Source: Channallabes apus | Taxonomy: Eukaryota > Chordata > Actinopteri > Siluriformes > Clariidae | Direction: 5' to 3' | Assembly: GCA_030522415.1 (NCBI GenBank) | Contig: CM060126.1 | Location: forward strand, 3,093,833-3,157,832 | DNA length: 64,000 bases | Shown: one piece after another, positions 23,728 through 35,041 of the stretch | How the letters are laid out: every line of letters starts with the position of its first letter | Position numbering within the stretch: position 1 is the stretch's first letter | The notes under the pieces: model-generated | What the model was told of the DNA's origin: nothing | The model's input: the letters and a program-made list of their open reading frames with translations, nothing else | Databases searched by the model: none | Translations under genes and position numbers: made by a program

Positions 23728-24690
23728 GTGAGGAAGATCATGCCCCAGGACTCTTTTTATTTCTCCATCTTGCGCAATCCAGTGTCCATGATGGAGTCGC
23801 TCTTCACATACTACAAAGCAATCCCAGCGTTCCACAACTTCAGGACCCTCAATGACTTTCTGCTTGACAATGGACGTTCTTTCAATGCTTCTTTGCCTAG
23901 TAATCAATATGCGCGTAACATCCTGACCTTTGACTTTGGCTTTAACAACTCCGCTCTGTTGGATGAAGCTGAACTGGATAAACGAGCCGTGGCTCTAATT
24001 TCCGCTGTGGAAAGGGAATTCCATCTAATACTGATTGTGGAGTATTTTGACGAATCGATGGTATTGCTTAGACACGCCCTCTGCTGGACACTGGATGATG
24101 TCATATCCTTTCGTTTGAACAGCCGAAGTGAGAATTCGCGCAAATCGCTGAGTGCGGAAATGGCTGAGCAGGTGAAGAAGTGGAGCTCGTTGGATTGGCG
24201 ACTGTACCAGCACTTCAACGCTAGCTTCTGGAGGCGGATAGATTTGTTGCTAGGCCGCGAGAAGCTCCAAGAGGAGGTGGAGCTTCTTAGAGCTAGAAGG
24301 GGAGAACTGGAGAAAACCTGCCTTTTAGATGGCAAGGCTGTGGATCCAAGTCACATACAGGATTTGTCATTAAAACCTTTCCAGTATGGCCAAGCAGTTA
24401 TCCAGGGATATAACATCCGCCCAGGATTGGACAACGACACGCACCGTCTTTGTCAGAGGCTCATCATGCCTGAGCTTCAGTACACCATAGCGCTCTATGT
24501 TAAACAGTTCCCTGATATCGCTGCTAAAATCACAGCTGTGAAAAATGCAGCAGGACTGAAAAAAAAGCACCCGCCCGTTGCAAAACCCGTCAAAACTGCA
24601 AAGAGTAATGGCACCGGCGCAGATGTTGCTGAGAAGCGCAGCTTGATCGATCAAAGGAGGACAGATTCTGTTAAAAAATCAGCAGCTTAG
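23728..24690 (+). CDS. gal3st2: Main catalytic exon of the GAL3ST2-like sulfotransferase, to the stop
   Basis: The acceptor (TTACTGTAG) ends at 23727. The exon begins with GTG AGG AAG (Val-Arg-Lys) and needs no start codon, since it joins in phase 0 to the exon ending at 22806. It encodes 320 residues ending in TAG. Visible features are the 3'-phosphate-binding segment SILRNPVSMMESLFTYYK, an EYFDESMVLLR block, LDWRLYQHFNASFW, and GYNIRPGLDN followed by CQRLIMPELQY. N-glycosylation sites include FNAS, NNS, FNAS and DNDT. Remembered GAL3ST2 proteins end soon after a QFP motif. Here about 60 further residues follow, rich in Lys and Ala, with no hydrophobic segment. This tail is unusual and lies in the same exon. 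Confidence 0.92.
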   Translation: MRKIMPQDSFYFSILRNPVSMMESLFTYYKAIPAFHNFRTLNDFLLDNGRSFNASLPSNQYARNILTFDFGFNNSALLDEAELDKRAVALISAVEREFHLILIVEYFDESMVLLRHALCWTLDDVISFRLNSRSENSRKSLSAEMAEQVKKWSSLDWRLYQHFNASFWRRIDLLLGREKLQEEVELLRARRGELEKTCLLDGKAVDPSHIQDLSLKPFQYGQAVIQGYNIRPGLDNDTHRLCQRLIMPELQYTIALYVKQFPDIAAKITAVKNAAGLKKKHPPVAKPVKTAKSNGTGADVAEKRSLIDQRRTDSVKKSAA

Positions 24691-25423
24691 TAACTGGCAC
24701 ACATTATGATGTGCAAAAAGCTACTATGTTAGCGAAAGACAATATGGCTGGTAAGGGTAATGCTAAACCCAGCTAAAGCTAAACAAACCAAAACATAAAG
24801 ACATATGAACCCCCAACTTGACCTTGAACAGTGAATTATGCTAAATGTGCCTTGCTGCGTTGTACATTAATGACCTCTTAATGTTGCTGTGAAGATATTC
24901 ATTTGTTAAAGGTTGTAAATGAAGTGGTCAGGAAAGAAAATACTAATGAATGTCAAATGCTGTTCACACCGTTGTTGGTTCTTTTCCTTTTGATTAGCTT
25001 CGCTAGATCCCATCAGGGTCTTAAAAATGTGGCTAATTTATTAGCTAAAGGAAATACTTGTGACATTTTCACTGTCTTTTCCAGAAAACTACGCATTGAG
25101 ATGATGACTTCTCTTTCTTCTTATTATTATTATTATAGCATAAATGAAGAGAACTAGCAATAATTCTGTGTGTATGTATTGATCATCATTGATCATTAAT
25201 ACTTGCCAAATCTGGTATACAAGTCTAAGAAAGGCTGTTTTTCTGTGGTATGGTATCTACGGGTGTACGTATGTCCTCTGAATGAAATCTGTCAAACCAA
25301 AAATCACAATTGAAATGATTGGATTTTCTCTTGAAACAGCAATAACCATACAGTATATAAAGGGGGGAAGAAAAACAATCATCAAAATGAAATGAAAATT
25401 GATACATGTGTCACGTATTAAGA

Positions 25424-25729
25424 ACCAGAGGTGGAAGGAAACGAAGTAAATTTACTTTGTAGACGCTTTTTTTCCCCCTATACTTTTACTCCGCTACACT
25501 GTGGTGGAGCGGATATCTGTACTTTTACTTCACTACATTTTTGCATGGCATTGTGTGACATAACGTAGTATATGAAGCAGGAATTTTGCCATCTGCTGTG
25601 CTTCCCTTTGTGAAGTTAGAAGCCTTTGAAGAGGCTTTTGAAATTTAAAGAAAGGTGTTTTTGTCCTTTTACTTGTAGTATATCGTTGGGCTTCATACAA
25701 GTACAGGATTTGTGTACCTTTCCCACCTC
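25424..25729. mobile_element. hAT MITE (about 306 bp) with 8-bp target duplication
   Basis: Ends AGAGGTGGAAGG and CTTTCCCACCTC are imperfect inverted repeats. The flanking direct repeat TATTAAGA is at 25416-25423 and 25730-25737. The inside has repeated ACTTTTACT(T/C)C segments as in fish hAT MITEs. It lies in the putative 3' UTR. Confidence 0.8.
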
Positions 25730-25785
25730 TATTAAGAGAATATTCATGTATTAATAATTAATATTAATTTATAGTTTTTCATTGC

Positions 25786-26083
25786 GTGTATTGGTTAGCA
25801 CTGTCGCCTCGCACCTCCAGGGTCTGGGTTCGATGCCCAGCCAGGCTCGATTCCCGTCTCTGTGTGTATGTAGTTTGTATGTTTCCCCGTGCTTGGTGGG
25901 TTTCTTTCGGGTACTACAAATTAGGCTAATTGGCTGTTGTGTGTGTACAGTATGTGTGTGTATACAGTGTGTCTGCCCTGCAATGGATTGCCAACCTGCC
26001 CAGAGTGTACCCGGCCTCGTGCCCTAAGTCTCCTGCCACCCTGAATACAGGATAAAGCGGTATAGACAACGAGTGAGTGAGTT
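25786..26083 (+). repeat. V-SINE/DANA-type SINE
   Basis: It has TTAGCACTGTCGCCTCGCAC, GGGTTCGATGCCCAGCCAGG and the tail CAGGATAAAGCGGTATAGAC. It lies 50 bp after the hAT MITE and before the candidate poly(A) signal. Confidence 0.88.
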
Positions 26084-26897
26084 TTTCATTGCACCTTTAT
26101 ATTTATTGCTTATTGTTCCATTAAAAAAAAATCTATCTACATAAATACAATTGTTCTATTTATGTTTGTAATAATTATAAATACAGTAATGTATACATCA
26201 GGCCTCATTTATCAGTCTTTTAGTAAAGTTGTGGATAAATGTTTTCATTCATCAAAACAAGCTGAACATCTAACCTGAGTTTACAGTCCACTTTACATTA
26301 GGATACTCCCAAAGAAATCCATAAGAGGCAAGGAGTGATGAACAATAGTCAAAGGCAAGAAAATGTTGAAAGGTAAATTTTCCAGTAAAGCAGCTACAGC
26401 TGGTCCTCACTAAAACTCTCTTTTCTTTTCCCTTTTTCTGTTCGTGTGGTTTTGTTAAACAGGGTGCCATTACTTTTGTTCCCTCAAGTTATGGATTTGC
26501 ATAGAATCCCTTTCTTTCACATCATTAATATAAAATTAATGAGGTTTTTTTTTTTCTTTTGAAAATGTCATAAATTTAAATTGTATTTTTTTATTATTAT
26601 TATTTAATATTTGAAAGAAGTGCTTTAACCTTGACAGTGTAATCCGAATATATATATATAGAATCACAGAACCATTCAACATACTGTACAAGCAATATGC
26701 AAATTTACAACTGAGGAACATTTTTAGTTAGTATTCAAAAGCTTTTCCTAAATTAAGAGTATTTTCATGAACATTCATTCCTGTGTAAGCACATCCTATG
26801 TTCAATTTACTAATAATTTTTTTTGCAATGATAAATGAGGTCTAATGTAGATAAAAATTTTGTTACAAAGCCTTACGCTGTTGTAACTCTGATATGA

Positions 26898-26903
26898 AAT
26901 AAA
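26898..26903 (+). promoter_or_regulatory. Candidate polyadenylation signal AATAAA
   Basis: This is the first canonical AATAAA I see downstream of the sulfotransferase stop, about 2.2 kb away. A GT-rich stretch lies at about 26943-26960. The intervening DNA holds a hAT MITE and a SINE, so a 3' UTR this long is uncertain. A variant signal nearer the stop, or a later AATAAA at 28193, are alternatives. Confidence 0.25.
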
Positions 26904-27060
26904 GTCCACTAAAATCCTTTTTCATACTGGTCATTTTTACATTGTGTTATGCTCAGTGTTTTGGACACACACACACACACACACACACATATTTATATAC
27001 ATTTATTTATTTATTTATTTTTATTATTATTATTATTATATTTTTTTACGTTTTAAAATC

Positions 27061-27320
27061 TAAAACAGCTTTAACACTTTTAGCCAACTGAGCTGCAATA
27101 GCTCTTCTATTGGATGGGACTTCACTCCCCACATGCATCAACAAGCTTTGGCCACCGACAATCCTGTCACTAGTTCTCCGGTTTTTCTTCCTTGGATCAC
27201 TATTAGTAGTTACGACTTCAGACTGAAAGCATTCTACAAGACCTGCAGTTCCAAGTCATCTGGCCATCACAATTTCTCCTTTGTTACAGTAGCTATAATT
27301 ACAATTTCTTATTAAAATGG
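27061..27320 (-). pseudogene. Tc1-like transposon fragment, minus strand
   Basis: In reverse this resembles the region encoding the helix-turn-helix of a common fish Tc1-like element, with a GTGATGGCCAGATGACTTGG-type start. It then carries sequence for a LVGCFQS..YQ-like and GHGRPKLVDACGE-like stretch. It is broken by stops. Confidence 0.65.
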
Positions 27321-27329
27321 AACCTGGAA

Positions 27330-27662
27330 GTGGGTGGGACATACAGGTACTAGGCAGCAAGATAAGGATCTGAGTGACTGACAAGGGCTACATTGTGATG
27401 GCTAGAGGACTGAGTCAGAGCAACTCCAGAACTGCAGGTCCTACAGTATGAAAATTGGTCCAAGGGAGGAAAAAGAGGAATTGGGCAGCGAAGGCTCATT
27501 GATCTGCGTGGGGAGCGAAGGCTCATGTAGTCTGATCCAATAGGAGAACTACTGTTGCTTAAACTGCTGAAAAGGCTAACGCTGTTTCCAGTAGGAAGGT
27601 GTCAGTAATTTTGATGGCAAAACTCAATAGTGGTGGGTGGTCTTAATGATAGGGCTGATCAG
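27330..27662 (+). pseudogene. Tc1-like transposon fragment, plus strand, inverted relative to its neighbour
   Basis: The + strand reads GGCAGCAAGATAAGGATCTG, CATTGTGATGGCTAGAGGAC, and GAAGGCTCATTGATCTGCGT followed by GGGGAGCGAAGGCTCA. This is the same HTH-coding region as 27061-27320 but in the opposite direction. A terminal-like GCTGATCAGTGTATAC sits at about 27648-27664. Confidence 0.7.
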
Positions 27663-27664
27663 TG

Positions 27665-29360
27665 TATACATTTGTATTGTTCCACTTTTAGTTAAAAAAA
27701 AGTTGGATGTAAAATGGGTCATTCTACAGTAAAAGCAATATCACATAAGGGTTAATTGAGTTTCCAAATTTGGCAAACCCTTCAAGCTAATTTTGGGAAT
27801 TCTGTACCTTTGGGGTTTGGGATGGATTTGTGTCAGAAGAACTCATAAGTATAATGTAAAAGGAGTTGAAAAGGAAACAAAAATGACTCCAGAAGCCAGA
27901 CTTTTTAAATTTGCTTGCATTTAGTTAGCTTCGCTAGATCCTGTGGCTTTTTTTTTTCTAACAAATTAAGGCTAATTTTTAGCAAGGAAAAATATTTATA
28001 AATCTTCCAAATGAAGATGGGGTATGTACAGTGTATCACTTTTTAATTCACTTGTAAGGAACTATTTAAAAAAAATAAACTTTTGTTTGTTGACAGCTTT
28101 CACAAAATGCTGCAATAGTTAGCAGTACGCATGGTAGTGTTAGCATGATTGAAGGTCTGAACTGTATGAAGGATTCTTGAGCTTACATAAGCAATAAAGG
28201 TTTTTCAAATTTTTTAATTTTTACAATTTTGCTAAGCAGTGAAAACAAATCAACTGAAATTCAGTAAACATAAAAATATTAAGGCAAACATCAATGCCAT
28301 CATAATTACAAGGGTAATGTTGCCTTACTTGGATAACTGTGAAATAATTCTTAGATAGTACATGTACAGGTGTAATTCTGAGCTGAATTGTTCTTAAGCA
28401 ATTCTGCGCAATTTTTTAAAATTTTGTTTCAGTTGTGGAAACTAAAGTTGAGGTGAAATAGCTTTCCATTATAAGCGATGGTGATGAGCGGCAATTTTTC
28501 TCTTGTAAACATGGGCTATAAGGCTACAGTGTGTACGCTGTTGCCATTGTTGGTATTAGAACCCTCAAACTTCTGATAATGGGGTGAAAGATTTTCTGTT
28601 GTGCCACGCAGCAGCTCTGTGGCCTTGTTTTCATCATTTATATATAGCTAGTTCTAGCTACAAGGGTAGGTTTAAAAAGTGGAAAATTGTACCTGACCAA
28701 GTAAACAATAATGGAATAGGTGAAAGATTCTGATGAGCAAAACAAAATCACATCAAAATTTAGCATCAAAGACGGCTCTTTATTTAGTCCAGTGTTTTGC
28801 TTTTGCAGTCTTTTGTAAGTTCCATTAACTTTATTTTGTTCATATTATTTTGGAAAGAAATCTATCTGAATAAACACCGTCACAAAGTCGCTCAAACATA
28901 TAACCTCAGAATGTAGCTACCTGTGTTTTAAAGAAAGCATTTTTACTTTGCATGCTTTGTGTAAATTGTGTAATATTTCTTACATGAATTATTTAGGGTG
29001 ACTATTTTCATTATAATTTTTTTTTTCTAATAGCACACTTGTGTGCATTGATTTCTTCACATCTAAGTTTATTTTTACAGTGAAACACATGTTTCTTTCC
29101 TATTCCACTTTTACTTGAACAAAATGCAGATTATGTCCAAATGTCGCTTCTTTAGTCTTTATATTTAGCGCTACAAAACTATCAATGGAGGCTTTTAGCA
29201 TCGGGCTAACCGTATGGCAAAACTAATGTGGTTTTATCTTGTATATTATATTTTACTACAAATTTATTCTATTTATTTTGTAATGTTATGATTTCAGAAT
29301 GCACTTACTGTAGCACAATGCTCAATGATACCATAACTTGTCAGCAACATTAGTCTCATA
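27665..29360. other. AT-rich DNA, no recognised gene
   Basis: A 16-base block TAGCTTCGCTAGATCC near 27925 recurs near 24998, with weaker similarity on both sides. Nothing else is identified. Confidence 0.5.
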
Positions 29361-29368
29361 ATTCTAAA

Positions 29369-30242
29369 TAGAGATGTTCCGATACCATTTTCCCCTCCTG
29401 ATACCGATTCCGATATTTGGGCTCAGTGTATCGGCCGATACCGAGTACTGATCCGATACCTGGGTGTGTATCTGTACAGTATATATATATACTGTATATA
29501 TATAGCATTTCTTTTTTTAAGTAAAATACTAGTAGCCCTGTGTAACGGGTTCGACCCTAAGTGCACGGGCGACAGCATGAAACACGGACACGAGGCGAGG
29601 TCTTACAGGAAAAAGGGTAATTTATTTAGAAAAATGGGTTTTATTTAGGAAAGGGTTAAAGGCTCTCTGCGGTCTTTTCCACTTCGGCGGCAGGGATGTG
29701 AAGGTCGGGCTCTACGCGGAAGTGAAGGTGCCGCGGGAGCTCGCGCAGCTCGTTCACGCGCTCCTCTCGCGGAGATCAAAGGCGCCCCCTTTTTAAAGTC
29801 TTTTGGGCGCATCACATCGCCGCGCTCTTGTGCCACTGTCTCTCATAAAATCCACCGCGTCGCAAAGTCCAGCTTCCCAACAGTCAGACCCCGAGCTACA
29901 CTCCCCGCTGTGTTTTATAGCGCCGGGATCATTAGCGCCGATAACTCATGGGCCGTTGCCTGATTCTGCGGCCCTGCTCCTTCACATACCTAAAGGGGGA
30001 GGAGGCTGCCTAACTAGTGAGCGAGGAGCGATATCAATTTGGGCGCACGCCCATCACAGGCGCACGCCGTGACACTCTGTAAGTAAGCTAAGCTAGCAAA
30101 GCTAGCGGGCATAAATAGGTTATGTTTAGGAAAATGGTATCGGATCGGTACGTGGACTCAAATACTCGCCGATTCCGATGCCAGATTTTTTTGTGGTATC
30201 GGCAGCATTTCCGATACCAGGATCGGGATCGGAACAACCCTA
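29369..30242. mobile_element. hAT-type element with 8-bp target duplication, split by an LTR
   Basis: The ends TAGAGATGTTCCGAT and ATCGGAACAACCCTA are inverted repeats. The perfect direct repeat ATTCTAAA flanks them at 29361-29368 and 30243-30250. Sub-terminal repeats of CCGATACC type are frequent. No transposase is seen. Without the nested LTR it would be about 335 bp. Confidence 0.9.
29541..30074. mobile_element. Solo LTR nested in the hAT element
   Basis: A 534-bp GC- and CpG-rich segment starts TGTAAC and ends GTGACA, the TG...CA ends of an LTR. The flanks CCCTG (29536-29540) and CTCTG (30075-30079) are a 5-bp target duplication with one mismatch. No internal retroviral-type genes are present, as expected after LTR-LTR recombination. 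Confidence 0.75.
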
Positions 30243-30249
30243 ATTCTAA

Positions 30250-31850
30250 AGCTAAAGAAATGACATTTGGAAACTGAATGGGTAATAAATCCAACTCCAT
30301 TAGAGGTAGGAAAATATTTCTTTCCAGCTGAAAAAATACTTTTGATAAAGTTTGCATTTTATTAAGAAAATTTAGCGAAACATTGTGGTACATTTTACTA
30401 ACTTGCAAAGATTGAACTTTAGTGACACAATGGAAAAAAATTATAATTTAAGCTTTTTTGTTGTTGCTGAAATTGATAAAGATGGCAAACTTTCAACCAA
30501 GCGTTGTTTGGGTTGTTTTTACAGTTTGGGGAAAACGTATTAAATGCTGTATGTAAAATCTAAAAAAATAAAAGTTTTTATAAAAGTGTATCATGGGAAC
30601 AGACTGGTTCTGTATTCTGTTTTGTATTTGTTGTTTTAATTAATATGGGTTTATGTAATAAAATGTGGAAATTCATATATACGTACAGTATCTTTACTTT
30701 ATATTTGGTTATTCTGGTTTCAGCTTTGAAATAATTTTGCATTTTACTGTCGACTTACAGTATACAGTACATACTGTAAATGTATGATGTAATAAAAAGT
30801 GCAAATCATAAACAACACTGAATTTCTCTATTTTCTTAGTGTGTGTCTGTGCAGCATAGTGCTAGATATACAGTATCTAGTTATATATTGGTTTACAGTA
30901 TACGGTATATCCTTCTAATTGGCTACTCTGATCTTATCAGCAAGTCAAAATAAATTCTCACGTTAGATGAAAAGTAATGGTACCCTGTTAAACAAGAATG
31001 AGTAACAAATGTGTGTCTGTGCTAGCTGACGAATTTGTGATTATCAGGCCGTTTTAGTTCATGTCACACATGTGGGCGCTCTTTCCCTGTTACACACAAC
31101 TCACACACAGATTTAAAGAAATGAAGCCATATCCGTGTAATAAATGTCCCTATAAGCTGAAAAGTATTCACTGAATACAGTACTATACATCATCACTCAA
31201 TATAAGGCCACGCAGAAAGTTATTACCCATTTCTCAGTGTAAGTTTAAGACATTATCACGGCTGACCTGTTTTTGATATCAAAAATCCCGTCGCAATCTT
31301 TAGAACCACACTAAAGGACAAACTGATGGGCAAGAGGGAAAAAAGAACAAACTGCTCCTTCAAAAACGCAGGAACACGACCCTCTTGTGGACACTTGCAA
31401 TAGTGTTTGAGCATCTCAATAATCTGAGACAGTAGACTGTTGTTTAGTTCTACATCCTTCAGCCTGGATGTGCAAGTCCACCCGCACAATAGGAGACATG
31501 TAGAAGGACAGGAAGGACCCTTTGGCTCTTTTGTAAGTTTTTGACCAGAAGGCACAATTATCTACTTTATTATTAATAAAATAATATTTTTTTCTGCTTT
31601 AGGACACATCCTAAAATCCTGGATTGATCCCTAATATTTTGAATCTGTACTGTACTTTTAGGACCTTTTAAATAAAGTCTTAAGGTTTTAGATGCTTCAG
31701 GACGTTTCAAGGTCCGAATCTGACCTGATGTTTTTTAAGATCTCTTCAAATTTATTATTATTATTTATTGCATCGTAGTCTTATTTGATTAAGATCATCA
31801 AAAAAGTTCATATTGCACAAAGTTAACCTAAGTAAATTTTTGTATGTTTT
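30250..31850. other. AT-rich DNA, no recognised gene
   Basis: Many TACTGTA/TACAGTA motifs occur here, especially at 30680-30910. No coding or transposon ends were found. Confidence 0.5.
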
Positions 31851-31879
31851 TTTTTTTTATTATTAATTAAGGGGAAAAG

Positions 31880-32730
31880 CTGTCAACCTACCTGGCTCTG
31901 TATGTGAAAAAGTAATTGCCCCCTAAAACCTAATAACTGGATGTGTCACCCTTGGCGGCACCAACTGCAAACAAGCTCTTGCGATTACATTTACATTTAC
32001 GATTACTGGCGATGAGTCTCTCACGTCACTGTGGAGGAATTTTGGCCCGCTCTTCTATGCAGAATTGTATGACTTCAGCCACACTGAAGGAGTTTCGAGC
32101 ATGAACTGCCTGTTTAAGGATCTCAATTAAATATAAGTCTAGACTTTGACTAGGCCACAAAACCTTACTTTAGTATTATTTGAGCCATTCAGAGGTGGAC
32201 TTACTGCTGTGTTTCTGGATAATGTTCCTGTTGCATAACTCAAGTGTGCTTGAGCTTGTGGTTATGAACTGATAACCAGACATTCTCCTTCTGAAGTTTC
32301 TGGTAGAGTGTAGAATTCATGGTTCAGTTCAGTTCTTTAGATGTTCTGGCTTCTTTTATAAGCTCCTGGATGAGTCGTTGTTGTGCTCTTGGAATAATAT
32401 TGGTAGCCGGGCCTCTCCTGGGAAGGTTCGCCGCTGTTTTCTCCATTTGTGGAAGATGGCTCTCACCGTGGTTTACTGGAGTCCCAAAGCCTTAGAAATG
32501 GCTTTATAACACAATCCAGATTGACCTGTCAGTTACTTTTGTTTCTCATCTCTTCTTGAATTCCATAAATCAATTCTTTCATGATTCTGCAAGGTAATGA
32601 AGGTAGGTAGGTTTGGACAGTTTTTTCCCCTTTATAAATGAAATCATCAGTTAAAAAAGTGTATTATGTATTTACTCTGGTTATCTTTAAGTAATATTAA
32701 AATTAGTTTGATGATGTCAGTCCTTCAAGA
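31880..32730 (-). pseudogene. Decayed Tc1-like transposon with both HTH and DDE-domain pieces
   Basis: In reverse, 32380-32570 resembles YKAISKALGLQ, TTVRAIFHKWRK and a short linker, the HTH region. 31930-32330 resembles NSTLYQKLQKENVWLSVHNH, HSSKSTSEWLK, LDLYLIEILKQAVHARNSF and CIEERAKIPPQ, the C-terminal half. The segment between is deleted. The outer part includes GTGAAAAAGTAATTGCCCCC. Confidence 0.75.
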
Positions 32731-33113
32731 CCAACAATGTTCCCCAGGTTCAGAGAAACTCGTTCATGGTGTTGGACTGATTTTGAGTGATCTTTGGTCT
32801 GGTCTTCACCTCTTAGCCGTTTACCTCTGCAGATCTGAACTGACCAAACTTGATGGTTTGAACCCTTTCTGGAGGTCATGGACTGACTGCTGATATTTGT
32901 GGATTCCCCCCCTGAGGTGCTGGGCTGAGTTTGTTGGCCTTCTACACTGGCTCCTTATTTGAGTGTCCTAATTTTGAACTTCTGTAGGACTTTTCATGAG
33001 ACCTTTTAAAGACTCCATATCCAGACCCTTTAACACATTTCAAGTACTGAACTCAGTCTTTTAGACTCTGTAAAGTACAGGAGTTCGTATTTTAGTTTGT
33101 AGGAGTATGTTCT

Positions 33114-33141
33114 TGTGTGTGTGTGTGTGTGTGTGTGTGTT
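33114..33141. repeat. (TG)n microsatellite
   Basis: A pure TG run. Confidence 0.9.
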
Positions 33142-33589
33142 TGTCTGGCTCTATTTTTATGTTGCTGATTTCAGCACTGATTGATTTTAGTCTCAGTAAT
33201 CAGTGAGTTAATCACTTAGATACAGCAATTAGCGAAGAATAATTAGGTAATTGATTAAAGACATGGTGTAACTGACACACACACAATTTTCCTTCACACT
33301 CATACCACATGCTGTACACACAAGTACACATGTACATGGTCTCCTTTGCACATAAAATTCACACACACTCTCCCTCTATCTCTTTTTCCTACACACATGC
33401 ACACACACTCTTGTATTAGACAGATGTATTAGTGAGACACCTACCGCTGTTTTTATTTCTGAATGGAAGCCCTATTTCACATGCCTTTTCTTGCCCCTAT
33501 AAAGAAATTAAATATTCCTGCCAAACAAAACCCTTCCTTCCTTCCCCCTCTTCCTCTTAGCTGCGTCTTAAATCTTTTGTCACCTCCGT

Positions 33590-33640
33590 TTACATCTACA
33601 GGATTTGGCAGACACTCTTATCCAGACTGACTTTCATAAG
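33590..33640 (-). repeat. SINE tail fragment
   Basis: TTTGGCAGACACTCTTATCC is the complement of the 3' part of the SINE family at 23147-23337 (GGATAAGAGTGTCTACCAAA). Confidence 0.6.
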
Positions 33641-34370
33641 TGCTTTGAAGTTTTCAAAAAGGAAACTTCAAAGTTTTGTGCTTAGGAACTTTAAACATCC
33701 TTCAAAGTTTGCAGCGTAAGGATAGATCCGCTCGGTTACCGACCAGAAGTACCATCAGTCTGCTTATTTTATTTATTCTTTATACCACACAAGGCTCTTT
33801 TTACCCCTCAAAAAAAGGAAGGAGGTGTTATATGTTTTGCGAGGTATCTTATGATCAGCTGTCGACCTTGTATAACCACATGGTGGCGCCATTGACAAAG
33901 AATTCAGCGTGAGTCCCTGAGCATTTATTAACTCTGTCCACTGCACTACGTTTAAGGACTACAGTCGCACACACACATAGACGCTCGTGGGTTAGTGGCA
34001 TCTCCGACCCAATAACATGACGTGCAGTTTTTATAACATAACGTGCGAGGCTTTGATTAAATATTTTTCCCACATATTCATGAGGAAGGCAGTTGAAAGT
34101 TTGATTTCCAACGACTCTTTTAGTATTTTTACAACTTTGATGATGGCGTGCACAACACTCAGTTTTCCCTTTACTGGAGGTGGGAAGGAGCTGAAAAAGG
34201 GACAACTGATGGCAACCAAAGAGCTGCCGGGACGTCGGGCGAAGAGACGTGAGACAGGATTACAGGGTCGTGTAAGTCCCTGCTACCCCGAGGCCATCGG
34301 GTGCGTTGTGTATGTCAGGAAGTGCTCTGGTTCGTAGCATTCAGGAGATACAAAAGGTACTGGCTTAGAG
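33641..34370. other. No recognised gene or repeat
   Basis: The short frames on both strands have no splice support or familiar motif. Confidence 0.4.
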
Positions 34371-34379
34371 GCTTTCCAG

Positions 34380-34383
34380 CACC

Positions 34384-34419
<36 letters not shown>

Positions 34420-34764
34420 CATCTGGACCCATCTGGACTGCTTTGCCTTCAAACACACTTGCACACGTTTACACACACATAAAGCTCACAAGCCGCCAAT
34501 AAAACAAGCATGCACATGCTGCAATACACAAAGCAGTACAGGAATTCATTGTCATTCATTCAGCATGCTAATGAGCACACACACACACACACACACACAC
34601 AAGCTTGTCTCACTTATAAGCACCTTCCATTGATCTAACAACATTTTTCCATAAAGACTGTTCTCTATGAGGACCTGAAAATGTCCCCACAAAGTCAAAA
34701 CCATCAGAGTCATTTCTATCATTGTAGGAATATTTGGTCCTCCTGAGATATAAATATACCCCCA

Positions 34765-34797
<33 letters not shown>

Positions 34798-35007
34798 CTT
34801 GATTCACTCATGAGGACCTTCCGTTGATGTAATGATAATAATTAATGCTATGCTGCACATAAATCTAACGGTAACCTTTTCGTATTTTTTTTTTCACCAT
34901 GATGACTTTTCCTTATGAGGACCTAAAGAATGTTGAAAAAAAAAAGACAAAGCCATCATATATTTTCGATCCTTGTGGGGAAATTTGGTCCTCCTGAGAA
35001 ATAAAAC

Positions 35008-35041
<34 letters not shown>

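Larger units (their letters stand above)
10000..24690 (+). other. gal3st2: Gene locus: galactose-3-O-sulfotransferase (GAL3ST2-like), joined model
   Basis: Joining 10000-10088, 21653-21763, 22173-22806 and 23728-24690 gives one open frame of 598 residues ending in TAG. The last three exons are well supported; the first is a candidate. Seen: a basic-flanked signal anchor (about residues 42-63), a stem of about 130 residues, a 5'-phosphosulfate loop (FLKTHKTASST, 207-217), and a 3'-phosphate segment (ILRNPVSMMESLFTYYK, 292-308). Known: the family are Golgi type II membrane sulfotransferases that use PAPS to 3-O-sulfate terminal galactose on glycoproteins or glycolipids. Motifs such as CNHMRF, SFYFSILRNPV, LDWRLYQHFN, GYNIRPGLDN and CQRLIMPELQY resemble GAL3ST2 more than GAL3ST1, 3 or 4. 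Human family members are around 400-490 residues, so this model is long. Orthology to one fish paralogue is not settled. Confidence 0.8.

Noticed and set aside
23728..24690. The last exon as a complete intronless gene starting at 23728
   Set aside because: The first codon is GTG directly after an acceptor AG, and the frame joins the exon ending at 22806; it is not a start.
21653..24690. Assignment to GAL3ST1 (cerebroside sulfotransferase)
   Set aside because: The first catalytic block fits GAL3ST1 and GAL3ST2 alike, but SFYFSILRNPV, LDWRLY, RPGLDN and CQRLIMPELQY fit GAL3ST2 better as I remember them. A tree would settle it.
24903..25157. An 84-residue open frame after the sulfotransferase
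   Set aside because: It lies in the likely 3' UTR, ends in a TAT trinucleotide run, and has no known motif or splice signals.
29541..30074. The CpG-rich block as a CpG-island promoter of another gene
   Set aside because: TG...CA ends and a 5-bp duplication inside a hAT element mark it as an LTR.
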